A DNA stretch of 64,000 nt from Dromaius novaehollandiae. Lineage: Eukaryota > Chordata > Aves > Casuariiformes > Dromaiidae. The notes beneath the pieces are model-generated. The model worked only from the letters and a program-made list of their open reading frames with translations. It was not told where the DNA came from and made no database searches. This document shows positions 10,815 to 21,560 of this stretch, piece after piece. Within the stretch, counting starts at the first letter, position 1. Every line of letters begins with the position of its first letter. Both the position numbers and the translations under genes were made by a program. The stretch lies in NCBI RefSeq assembly GCF_036370855.1, contig NC_088103.1, positions 33,335,904 to 33,399,903 of the forward strand, in the 5' to 3' direction.

Positions 10815-12997
10815 CCTGCAGCATCATGGCTGAGCTTCCCAGCGAGGGGGCGTTCACGGCTGCTTTCACCCTCGTGGTAACGCGCTGGATGCAATCTGCA
10901 GCTCAGCCTTAAAAGGATTTGTGGCTGAAGCATGTTGTTTCCACAGCAGAAGCGGGAGAATAATTTTGGAATTAAACTCCCAGGAACAATTAAAAAGAAA
11001 AAAAAGAAAGGGGGGGGGAAACAAAGTTTAAAGGGGCATCTCTGCAGCAGCGCTTCCCACGCACATCCTCATTCAGATTTCGGGAAGCGCTGGTGAATCG
11101 AAACCGGCTCGCCTGTCCCCGCCGCCGCAGTTACATGTCACTGGGCCTGTACAATGCCCCGCAAAGAATTAACCTCGGTGTTTGTGCAGAGCCGGTTTGT
11201 CTTCCAGCTTCTTTCCGAAGCCAGGTTTGAGTTTCAAAGACGTTTCTTGGCAGCGCCCACGGTTCCCACCACCAGCGCACCGGAGCTCCTGCAGACCGGG
11301 CGGGCGGCTGCCCCTCAGCCTGGCAGAGCCCCCCTGGCGAGGGCGGACCCAGGCAGGCTGAGGTCCCCGGACGACTCCGGGTCACATCGGACGCTGTGGC
11401 AATTGCTGGAGCCGAACCAATCTCACCCTCTTTGAATCCAGGGCTTTGAACTGCAAGCCCATGCCTCTCCGTTTTATTTATTCAAAAGATAAACTGTTTT
11501 CTTCTCAAACGTCCAGCAAAAACATGATGGGAACATTTTTATTGGTTCCAGCTTTAATGATCTTGTTTTCTTCCGTTTCCCTCCAACTAAACTTCAGCTC
11601 TGGGGTCAAACCCAATTCAACGTGCTCTTTAACTCTGCATTCAAAGCTGCACGTTGCAAGATTTGCACCCACCGTGAAACCCCGAAGTCCAAGCCCTGAC
11701 AGAGCATCTGCCTTTTCTAAAATTACATGTATAAACACAGCTTTGCTGCGCAGAAATCAGACCCCAACTTCATCTGCAGGGGCTTGGCTTTGCAACAGGA
11801 AAATCAGCGTGCTCCTTAACTCCATCAGGTGTGGAGAACCGGGGTGGCCGCTCCGAGGGCTGAGCGCGCCTGGGGAGGCGCCTGGGGAGGCCCTGGGGTG
11901 GGGGGGGGGGGAAGGAGGAGGTGGTTTAGGCAGAGGATTCGCACGCTGGCAAGTTTGGCAGGGCCCTTGTCACGGCAAGGCCCGGGCCCTCATAAAACCC
12001 AGGGAGCGGTGACAGAAACAGCCGCGGCCGGCGCACACAGGGATGTGGCAGCACGTGCACCCTGGGCAGAGCCGCCCCTCGCTGCCACTGCCACCTGGGG
12101 GGCTTTTCCAGCAGGGAAAAGTCAGAAAAAAAAAAAACCCCCACGCATAGGGACGGTCACCCCGCGAGGCGTCGGATGGGGCCAGCAGGGAAGGGTGGCA
12201 CGGGAAGCCCCCAGAGCTCGCTGCATTCCTGCCGGGGAAAGCGGCGAAAGGCTCAAGTGGGTGCTGGGAAGGGGGGGGGGACACAAAGCCCTCCTTCACC
12301 CAAGCAGAAAAGGTTGCTCCCCCCCCGGCCCCCCGCCAGCCAGTTGCAACACAAAAACAACTCTGAAGCGGAGATACGGATCACAGAGCGCTGCCCCTTG
12401 CCCCCGGAGGCAGAGTGAGCCAAGCCCAAGTGGGCGAAGCAGAGACGCGTCACCCGGGACACCCGCGTAATGCAGGCCAGGGCACCCAGCCTGGACCCAA
12501 GTGTGGCGACGCGCGTTTAGCCCCCGTCTGCCCTGGCAGCAGTGAGGGGGGGAGAGGAGCAGCAAACGCTGAAGGCAGAGGTAGACCAGCTGGCCCAAGC
12601 CCCAGCGTTGCTGTTATTCATGATTTCCCTGCCCCTGAGGGAAGCTGCGCTCCTCATCCATTTGGGGCAGCCTTTGTCTCCTGCAACCCCCAACCCCCCC
12701 CAACACCACCCCCCCAGTCCCCCTCCAGGCTGCCTCCAAAGGCTCTGCTTCCCCTGAAGCATCAGCCCCAGCTGTGGCCCGCTGCCCCCATGCCCCACGG
12801 CCCCACTCCCCACGGCCTCGGCAGGTGCCACAGCGCCCCGGCTATGTGCCCGGGCCCTAACCCCGGCCCGCCAGCCCCACAGCGCAGCGGCACCCAACAG
12901 CCTGCTCCCCAAGCGCGGGAGCTGCTTCAGACGCAGGGCCCCAGCCCCAGCTGCCCCAGGCTCAGGCCACAGTGAGGCAGGTCCCTGCTCCTCCTTC

Positions 12998-13345
12998 CCT
13001 AGACCCAGCACCCAGCACCTGCCCCTGGACCCAGCACCTAGACCCGGGATCCAGCACCCAGAGCCTGGACCCAGCACCCAGACCCTGCCCCCGGACTCAG
13101 CACCCAGAGCCTGGACCCAGCACCCAGACCCTGCCCCTGGACTCAGCACCCAGAGCCTGACCCCGCACCCAGCACCTGCACCCAGACCGAGGACCCAGCA
13201 CCCAGACCCTGACCCTGACCCTGGACTCAGCACCAAGACCCAGCACTCAGACCCCGCCCCTAGACCCAGCACCCAGACGCAGCACCCAGCACCCGGACGC
13301 AGCACCCAGCACCCGGACCCCGCCTCCGGACCCAGCACTGCGGAC
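12998..13345. repeat. Minisatellite, C-rich on plus and G-rich on the SEMA4G sense strand
   Basis: About 350 bases of imperfect repeats built on CCCAGCACCCAGACCCTG and GGACCCAGCACC variants. On the minus strand this reads as repeated GGGTGCTGGGTC(T/C)GGG, with closely spaced G-triplets that could form G-quadruplexes. It adjoins the CpG island taken as the SEMA4G promoter. Confidence 0.9.
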
Positions 13346-13349
13346 CCAG

Positions 13350-15250
13350 CACCCCAAATGCTACCTGCACAGCCAGATCCGCACCCCGCCAGCGCCGTCC
13401 CCGCTCGCTGCTCCCCACCACTTGCCTGCGGCGCGGCGCGGCGGCTCGGCAGGTGCGGGCCGGCCTGGCTCGGCTCGGCTCGGCTCGGCTCGGCGCGGCG
13501 CGGCGCGGCGCGGCGCGGCCCGGGACTGAGTCGCCCCGGCGCAGCTCGGCTGTGCGCGGCCCCGCTGCCGCCGCCGGCAGGGCCCGCGCCGCTCCGCACA
13601 GCGGCGATCCCTGGCGGCCGCGCGCGGCGCAGCACCGCGCCGGGCTGCGGGGGCCGTGGGGGGCGGGTGCGGGACAGGCGAGGGGATGGGGGAGACCGGG
13701 CTGTGGGGCGCGGGGGGGCTGGGTGCGGAGAGCAGGCGGGCAGGGTGGTGAGTGCCCGAGAGCGGGAGGCACGGCGGGCGGCGGGGGGCCGTGTCTCGCC
13801 GGGGCCCGGAGCAGCGCTTCCCGGCGGCTGGGGCAGTCCCCCACTCGCCTCGTGTTCCTGCGAAATTGCTGCTGCTGCTGCTTCTCAAGTTACTCAAGAG
13901 CGAAAAGCAAAACTACGGCACGGTCGGCGGAGAGGAGCGAGGCCCGGCCGCGCCGTGACCCCGCTTCCCGCTGGCGGCCTGGGCTCCGTGCACGCACGCA
14001 ACCAGCATCGCTGGCCTGGGCGGCCCCATCCTGCAGCCCCGCGTCCCGGCGGCGGCACCCGTCTCGACGTGGGGCCCTGCCGCCTGCCCCGCAAATCTTG
14101 GGAGGGAGGAAGGGCAGAAAACACTTGCAAGGGGGAGAGAGGATGGTGCAGCGTTTCCTTCACCAGAGCAACGATGGGCAGAGCTGCCTCCTTGCAGCCA
14201 GAAATCCCTGGGCGCCCCAGCCCTGGGCTCCAGCACCATGCGAGAGCACCAGCACTGCGCACGTGGGCCGAGCTGGGGGCTTGCACTCAACCCAAGCACC
14301 CAGGGACAGGGGAGTTTAGGCCGAAGGCCCAAAGACCTGCTTGCCCCTTGCAGGGACGGGGAGGCAGAGGGCTAGTGACCAGCTGGTGGCTATGAGAAAG
14401 GTGTTCCCGGGAGCTGTACGCACCCCGGCTCCGTGAGGTAGCGCCCCCCGCGCGTTGTGCTTGCAGCAGGGCCACCAAGCTGGTTCTGCGACGCTCCGCC
14501 GCGTCTCCCGTCTCCCCCAGCGCGCCGTGGCCCTCGGCTTCCCGTGCTGCGAACCGGCCCGGCTCCCCGGGCCTCCCCTTTACCCTCCTATTAGCGCATG
14601 CCTTTCCCTTTAGTCTGCCTTCAGCCTAGGTGGAAACGTGTTTGGAAACACGGGCAGGGAGTCATTTCTCCAGGGCCCCGCGCAGATCCCTGGCGTCCCG
14701 CGGCTCCTCCCCGCGCCGCAGGAGCTGCCAGGTTCGGGCCTGCGATCGCTCCCTCTCCCAAGCTTTCCAGCCGCCCCGCACGGCAGGGGCAAGCCCGAAA
14801 GCGCGGCCCAAAGCACGGCGTTTAATCAGCAGGTCGTATCTAGGGCAACTGGGAACCGGCCGGAGGGGGGGGCGGAGAGCTGCCGTACCTGTGCTGGGCA
14901 GCTTATCGCGCCCGCCTCGCTTCGCCAGGCCTCCTGGAGCCACCGCTGCGGCGGCGCATGGCTGGACGGCGGTCACAGAGCCGTGCCGTCCCCTCCGGAT
15001 GGGGAGCGCGAGGGGAGGAGGCCCCCGCTGTGGGACGGCCCTTCCCAGCACCCGGCTCCCGCAAAGCCATCGCGCACAGCAGCCGCCCGCCCCCCGGCTA
15101 AGCAGAGACCCGGAGAGCCGAGCGAGATGCTGCCCACCTCATCCAGCGCTCTCCGTCCTCCCTCCCTACATCCTCGCACGCTTCGGCGGCTGATTATTGT
15201 TTCCTCTTGTCCCTGGGCAAAACCAGCATGTCTCCTCCTCCTCCTCCTCC
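13350..15250 (-). promoter_or_regulatory. CpG island, candidate SEMA4G promoter and non-coding first exon
   Basis: Very CpG-dense sequence, with GC boxes near 13.65-13.75 kb, pentanucleotide repeats and a (TCC)n tract at 15234-15253. It is the only strong island between the SEMA4G start codon (5463) and the 3' end of SLF2, and SEMA4G runs away from it on the minus strand. The exact transcription start and the non-coding exon cannot be placed from sequence alone. Confidence 0.5.
13467..13518. repeat. Pentanucleotide repeat (GGCTC)n(GGCGC)n
   Basis: Five GGCTC units pass directly into about five GGCGC units within the CpG island. The block is pure apart from the internal T-to-G change of the unit. 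Confidence 0.9.
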
Positions 15251-15479
15251 TCCCCCCTCCTCGCCTCTCCACCCCATGCAAAATTTTTAGGGGCTAAAAT
15301 GAACCGGCACGCGCAGTTACTGGGTTGCTGATGTGCCGTGATGTGCAGTGCTGCCTGCCAGGTCCGGGCAGCCGAGGCAGCCGCTGGCCTCCCGCACGGC
15401 TGGGGGCTGAGTGCGGCGCGGGGCTGCGCTGGTGCTGGCGAGGAGCTGCCGGAGCCCGCTGCATCCGACACCGCGTGTT

Positions 15480-15680
15480 TACAGGCCCGAACTTGTGAGG
15501 CTTTAATTAACTAACACAAGTCAGCGGCAGCTGAAAACGCATCTATCTCCAGAGCCTCCGCTTGCGCTGCTGCCCCTGTGAGATTATCTGCAGGAATTTA
15601 GGGCCCCACTAGCTGAAAGACCAGGCCTTTGCTTTTATTTATAATAAATAAAATTATTATTTATTTAGTGGGAGGGAGAC
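15480..15680. promoter_or_regulatory. AT-rich islet, candidate conserved non-coding element
   Basis: About 200 bases standing out from GC-rich flanks. It contains TTTAATTAACTAAC, a GATA-like AGATTATCTGC, and repeated TTTATTTATAATAAATAAAA. The homeodomain- and GATA-like cores suggest an enhancer-type element next to the CpG island. This is inference from composition and motifs only. Confidence 0.25.
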
Positions 15681-15939
15681 AAAGCGAGCCCGGTCGCTCT
15701 TCCTGCGCCAAGCGTCTCCCGTCCTGCAGAGCAGCGCTGCCGAGCGGAAAGGCCTGCAGCTCACTGCAGCTCACTGATGCCGGCTAGCGGGGCTGAATCC
15801 AGGCATGGCTCCCACGTTTCGCTCAGTACCACGTCCCCCATCCCAGCCTGGATGACGTGAGCCATCACGACACAGCCTCGGACCTGGGCGCTCCCGCACG
15901 CCCCTGCTCCCGCTGCTGGGGAATAGCTCTGCCCGGGAA

Positions 15940-16060
15940 AGGGTTTTAATTATGCATCGCGGTGGCATAAATACAAACAAATAAGCAGCTTAGCGGGATC
16001 GAATAACCGCCAGCATTAAATTGGAAATAAGCTGGCTGTGTAATTAGGGAGTCCCTCGAC
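15940..16060. promoter_or_regulatory. AT-rich islet with POU/homeodomain-like cores
   Basis: It contains TTTTAATTATGCATCG (octamer-like ATTATGCAT), GGCATAAATACAAACAAATA (forkhead-like AAACAAATA) and GTGTAATTAGG, flanked by GC-rich DNA. A regulatory role is inferred. Confidence 0.25.
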
Positions 16061-19000
16061 TGGCAGCACGCGCGGCTGGCAGGGGGGCACGATCCGACTG
16101 GGAAAGACACGAGGAGCCGCATTCCTCCTGGATGCGGGGCTGGCTCCCGTGGGGCACCCAGGCCACCAGAGCAGGGCAGAATCCCTTGTTTTGCCGGGAT
16201 AACCGAGGCCACCCACCTCTCTGGGTCACCAGTGCGTCCTTTCCATCCCATCCATCCCTCCAAACCGCGGCTGCAAAGCAGCCCTGCGTCACGAGCCAGA
16301 GCAGCACCACGCCGGGGGCTCGGCGGTTCTTCTGCCGGAGGGGACAGGCTCACGCAAGGACCAGGCTTTGGACTCGGCAGCGCTGCGTTCAGAGCAGCAA
16401 AGCTGCCGGGCGATGCCTCGAGCCGGGCAGCAGCGCGCAGCGCCTCCCAGCAGCCAAGCACGAGCTTGTCAAACTGGGCTCATTTCTTGCGAGTGCTGTG
16501 GACAAATCAAGCCAAGCGTGACGCTCCTCGAATTAACCTCGGGAAAAATATTCCAGCGGGCACAGAGCATTAAAGGCTTGGGATCCTTTTCCCTTCGAGC
16601 AAACTTTCCAATCCACTGTTTCTTTGGGCCAAGAGCCAGCAAGGAAAATCACAGTGGCAGAATTTGCCTGAGAAAGTTGTAACGAGATGAAAAAGGCAGG
16701 GGCAGGCCAGGAGCCGGTGGCGGAGCAAGGCCTCGCCGCCGCGGCTGCGGGGTGCACTCAGGGCTTGCTTTCTTTTGGAGACGGGACTTTTCCCCCCGCT
16801 CCGTAGAGCTACTGCCCCAATTTCCCAATGGATCAGCTGCTGTGTGTCCCTGCTGTTTGGGAGTGGAAATTGGGATGTTTTGCCCAGGGCAATCTGTAGA
16901 CGAAGGCTGCCAGGTGACAAGAGCCGCGGTGCCAGCACGGATTTGCTCAGGAAAGCAGCAGCGGAGTCACAGCAGCCTCCGATTTGTTCCCGCAGCTGCT
17001 GCAGGAGATGCGCGGGAGCCCGTGGACAGCGCTTCCCCGGCCTTGGCTCCCCCACAGGCAAGGGGAGCCGCGCGCGGCTGGCGGGACGGCCGGGGCAGGC
17101 CGATGCGGGATGCTTCTCGGGGAAGTGGCTGCGGACACCGCAGCTGAGGCCGCCTGAGGAGCGACGCCTGGCTCCGTCGCGGGGTGAAGCTGCCAGGACC
17201 AGCTGGACGGACACAGCGCGCGGCCCTGAGTCAGGCCGCCCGCGGCGGGCAGCAGCGTGGGAGGCAGCATGGGGACAGGACCGGCGACCCAACATCAAAA
17301 ACTGGGGGGAAGAGACGGGATGGAAGGAGAAGCAGGGCCACGGGCGGCTCTGGCGGAGCAGGAAATTCCTGCCTCCCGAGACCCGCGCAACCTCTTTGCA
17401 GCCCTTCCAGCCAAAAGCAGGATTCGGCATGCACCGCCCTCTGAAGTGCTCGTTCCCAGGCACAGGCACCAAGACGCTGCCATCGACACTATTTAAGGAG
17501 AAACAACATAAGCGACACAGTAAATAACCCTGCGAGCACCGGCAGGCTGTTGGCAACCAAAGCCGAGCGCACACATCACCCTTAATGGTATCTCTGCAGC
17601 TCTGACACTTTGATAGGAGCAAGGGCGTGCGGGAAGAGGGGGAGCTTCCAAAATTTATGAGCGAGGTTTTAAAAATACATCCACATCCTTCCAAACCCGG
17701 AGATGGTGAAGGAGAGGGACTTAAAAGCTGCCTGCAGAAACGAATGCGAACTCTGCGCCTGCCTCTAGAAAGGGGAATCTGGGAGACCTGCATGGTCGAT
17801 GCTGCGAACGGGGTCCCCACTGGGAGCATTTTGCAAGTCACAGATATCCGTGCCACGCATTACAAGTCTCCTGTGAAATAAAAGGTAGAGCTAACAAATT
17901 AAGCCTTGAAATCCCTCCAGCCCTATGGTAATGTCAACCTTAATAGAGACAGAATTTGGACTGTCGCCTCAATCTCATGGCTTCCCCCCCCCGCATCCCT
18001 AACCTCCTACTGATCTATGCCGTTAGAGTCCCCCAGCCACATTCGGAAACACACTCCTTTGTGCAAAGAAAAAGAGCTGCTATGTGTAATTTCACTGAAA
18101 CATCTCTACTGCAGGGAATTACATATCAAATAATACAGCCAAATGAACGTCAGGAATAACTGCCGCGATATCAGTCCTTGGTCTTTGCAGACGGACTGTC
18201 CCCCAGCAGGGTGCGGTGGAAAAAGCAGCTGAAAAATGTACCAATCGTTAAAAACACTTAAAAGTAATTTAGCCTGAGTGACAACGATGCTCAAAGCAAG
18301 TATTTGCCTGCAGAGACAAAATGAGCAATTTCAATCTTGTCTTTTGTTTTAGTTTTCTTCAAAGTCGGATGGCTGGAAAAACGCTGAGCAGACCACATTG
18401 GCAATGCAGCCCTCACGCTGCAGCACGGGCATTGCCCGGGGAGCAGCTCCGCGAACTTCCCGAATGCACCCGGACATCGTGCTCCCACCTGGATCTGCAA
18501 GGATCCAAATGGACGAGGAATATGGTCCCCAGGGCCACCGCGCATCTCTGCTGAGTTGCAATGCCATTTAGGATGATGTTTTTGCCATGGAAACGTCTCC
18601 CTCCTAACAACAGATCTATCAGCTTGTGTCCCAAAAGCAGCCCAGCATTCATTAAGTGGTAATTTTTGCTTCCCCGTGATGGAGACTGGAGTCGGCCTTT
18701 GGAACCTTTTCCCTTAACCTCTGGGTCAACCCACCAAAAGCACCATGTGCCCAAGGCTCCTCTCAAGTCTGCTCTGTAAGGAGATTATTGATGGGATATA
18801 GTTACACATAGCAGTTCGAATGCCCGGTGCTTTAGGTGATATTATGCAACTCTTCTGCTCATTTCTGTGGGTACTCAACCTTGCTCCAAACTTAGAAGTC
18901 AATGAAATTTCTCTGCAGCCTTTAGCAATTGCTTTGCCTCTTGCTGGTACCTTCTCCTAGTACCTTTCAAAGCGGTTAATGTACTCTGAAGCTTGATTTT

Positions 19001-20229
19001 TCTGCCCCCTACATAACTGGATTTTGGGAAGCTGTGGTAAGATGCCTTGCAACCAGTTTTTGTCCTTCTGTGTTTTTACACCAGGCTGCGTTCACATCCT
19101 GGTATTTTAGCACATCTCCTATTAGGAGACTTTATAAATAGCACCTTTAAGAGTCAGCTGAATTTCTTTGATTCATGTTTCTACATATCCATACAGCTAT
19201 TTTACCTTTATTAAAAAGAAAAAGAGGGAGCTATTAAAAAGGGCAGTGCAAAGCCAGCACACCAAATGCCAGGGCTGGGTTAATAACCTATGCATTACCT
19301 CACAAAAACCTAGGCTGTCTGGAGCCAGCCACTGCTACCCCAAAAGGGTGACTCAGTTCTTCATCAGTCAGAAAAGTGCAGCTCTGTGCAGACTCCCGCA
19401 CATCCCTTTTGGACAGCCCTTAAGAGGAAGGGTCTGGCGTCAGCCCTGCACGGAGGTTGACCTGTCTTGGTTCACACCCTGGGAGCAGGCTCGTGCCAGC
19501 CTCCTCTGCTGTGCTTTCCTGGGCCATTTCGCCGTGTGCATGCAGCTGCATGGTCGGCCCCAGGCCAACCCTCCTTCCCAGCCACAGCTGCATTTATATG
19601 CTTCAGGGAAAGTGTGAAATATGAATACTGATAAATTGATCTCATGTGAAGGCTGTTCACTTCTCATGACCAGACGAGTACATCGCGTCCCCCCGTGCCT
19701 GCTCCAGCAACGTCACTAAGCTGCTCCTTTGCAAGGACGCTGCCAAGGCGAGGGTGCAGACGTTTGCAAGACACCCGTTATGATCATTTATTCCTGTCGT
19801 TTCTGACCCTCAAGGTAAGAAGAACACTGTAGCACCGCAGGCAGGAAACAACAAGCTTTGTAGGTCATATCAGTGTGTAAAGTACCATTAGCAACCACAG
19901 CACAAAGCAGGAACAATACTCCCTTTATTCCACCATATACTTCAATACCATTTAAATACATGTGAACAGTTATTTGTGGACAGGGCTTGTGTGACATGTC
20001 TACTTAGGAACACAGGACTAAAATGGAGCAAGAGCAGTAAGTTTATCTCGCCTATAAACAAGCCAGAATAACCACAGCACAGATAGGCTTAATGACTTGT
20101 CCAGGGGATCCTGGGCAAAAGAACAGCAGGGAAATCATTGTAAATCTGACGCTCACAGATTTATGCGTCGTCCATTAAACCGCAGCTGCAAAACACAAGT
20201 CCTTTCCTGCCATCCTCCTCTCTCTGAAG

Positions 20230-20330
20230 GACAGCAGGGCAGGAAAACATCACAGGACTCAAAGATTGGAAAAGGACCTTCAAGAACCAATTGGATCATC
20301 TCTGAAAACTAGCAAACAGTCAACCTTGAT
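20230..20330 (-). mobile_element. Degenerate CR1-like LINE fragment
   Basis: The plus strand reads GATTGGAAAAGGACCTTCAA followed by AACCAATTGGATCATCTC. This resembles the antisense of CR1 3' regions (GGTTGGAAGGGACCT...GGATCATCTAGTCC). It is short and diverged. Confidence 0.45.
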
Positions 20331-21099
20331 AGCGTTCCTTAAATCCTTTCAGCAAATAATGACATTGATTGCCAAAAATTATCTGATAATGCAAAGCCAG
20401 TGAGAGACACACAGCGAGTCATCATCTTCCAAGCATATTTAACTCCCTTTTGTCTGCATTGACAAAAGCCACACTCTTAGCTGGAGCAGGGTGAGGTTGC
20501 CCCAAGAGGCACATCAGACACAGCAACCACAGAGAGAAAACACTGAGTTTTGCTCTTAAGGTACAACAGAAGAAGAATTAAAAAAAGAAACCAAAACTCC
20601 TCACGTGCCCTTATTTTCACTTCTCCAACAGACAAAAACATCTGACCGATGGGGGGGAGGGGAGAGGAAGAAGTTCTTTTTTGGTGTTTCTTTGGGTTTT
20701 ATTGAGTTCTGCTGGAAATCCTGAACCATAAGGCTTCTTATTGTTTTTCAGTCTCTCTTACAGTGTCATTAAAGATCAAAAAACTCCCTGGGTTTTCCTC
20801 AGTGACACATAGCATTTGATCCCATACACCTCACCAGGTTCCTCTGACCAAGGGCTTGCGTGCAACACCTTCAAGAGTAAGTTCTGTCTCAGGAACGGAA
20901 GGAGGGAGACAATCATGAACATGATGGTGAGTCTGGGAACTGTGAGGGATCACATGACATGAAAGGCCTCAACAGCCAATTTAAAATATAAAGGCAGCCC
21001 ACCGCATCTGACCAAAAGCCCAGCATCTTGGAGGGGTATGATAACAGGACAAATGTGTGGGGATGCCTCCCCAGCACGTTCTCTCATCCCCCAGGGATC

Positions 21100-21560
21100 T
21101 GCAGTTTGAAACCTTCTGTTGACAACACTTTGTATTTTGTAGACCTTGATGGATTTTTCTGCCATCAAATACTTTCTAACCCTTTAAGCTTTTAGCATCC
21201 ACAGCTTCCTGAGGCAAGGTCCACCGCTCTGCTGTCTCCTTTTGTTTGCCTCGAGCCTTCCTGCTAATAAAAGAACTAGACAGTCTGAAGTCAAATTACA
21301 GAGCAGCACTGAATAACTACTATTTACCCTTTTTCAGGCCATTTGATTTTACAGCTTTCCATCTTCCTCCCTCACGTTACACTTATTATCTACTTCCAGG
21401 CTGAAGAGACCTAGCCTACTTAGGCGACTGCAATTTGCTTTACTCACATCCCCCCCCCCACCCCCCCCCACCCCCGACACACACAGGTTCCCTCCCAAAG
21501 GAATAAACCTGCCTCTGCGATATAGTCTGCGCTTTAACCATGCCTCAAACCACTTTTCAA
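21100..21560 (-). mobile_element. Degenerate CR1-like LINE fragment
   Basis: Plus-strand segments such as TTTTGTAGACCTTGATGGAT and TTCCAGGCTGAAGAGACC with CTAGCCTACTTAGG match the layout of antisense CR1 (TATAGACC..., TCCAGGCTGAACAG...). The copy is interrupted by a C-rich tract at 21450-21475. Confidence 0.45.
21450..21475. repeat. C-rich low-complexity tract
   Basis: Runs of C broken by single A residues (C9 A C9 A C5). Confidence 0.9.

Larger units (their letters stand above)
5476..13350 (-). other. GC-rich region upstream of SEMA4G coding exon 1, probably its long first intron
   Basis: No coding exon can be supported. The stretch is GC-rich with embedded AT-rich islets: (TA)n at about 6990-7027, (TAAA)n at about 7410-7438, and a possible conserved element at 7560-7630. 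Many long open frames occur on both strands, as expected for CpG-rich DNA with few stop codons. If the island at 13.35-15.25 kb is the SEMA4G promoter, this is the intron between a non-coding first exon and the ATG exon. That assignment is inferred from gene order and the acceptor-like site before the ATG. Confidence 0.55.

Noticed and set aside
5464-13350. A bird counterpart of the human intronic microRNA MIR608 of SEMA4G
   Set aside because: No hairpin resembling it was found by eye, and the human microRNA is thought to be primate-restricted.
12517-13635. Minus-strand frame of 372 codons with repeated Gly-Cys-Trp-Val-Leu
   Set aside because: The repeat peptide is simply the minisatellite translated; there is no conserved domain or splice support.
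13358-14395. Plus-strand frame of 345 codons in the CpG island
   Set aside because: It is composition-driven. Other frames on both strands are equally open and none resembles a known protein.
18321-18554. Short frames on both strands near 18.3-18.6 kb as possible exons
   Set aside because: No splice signals in consistent phase and no recognisable protein similarity.
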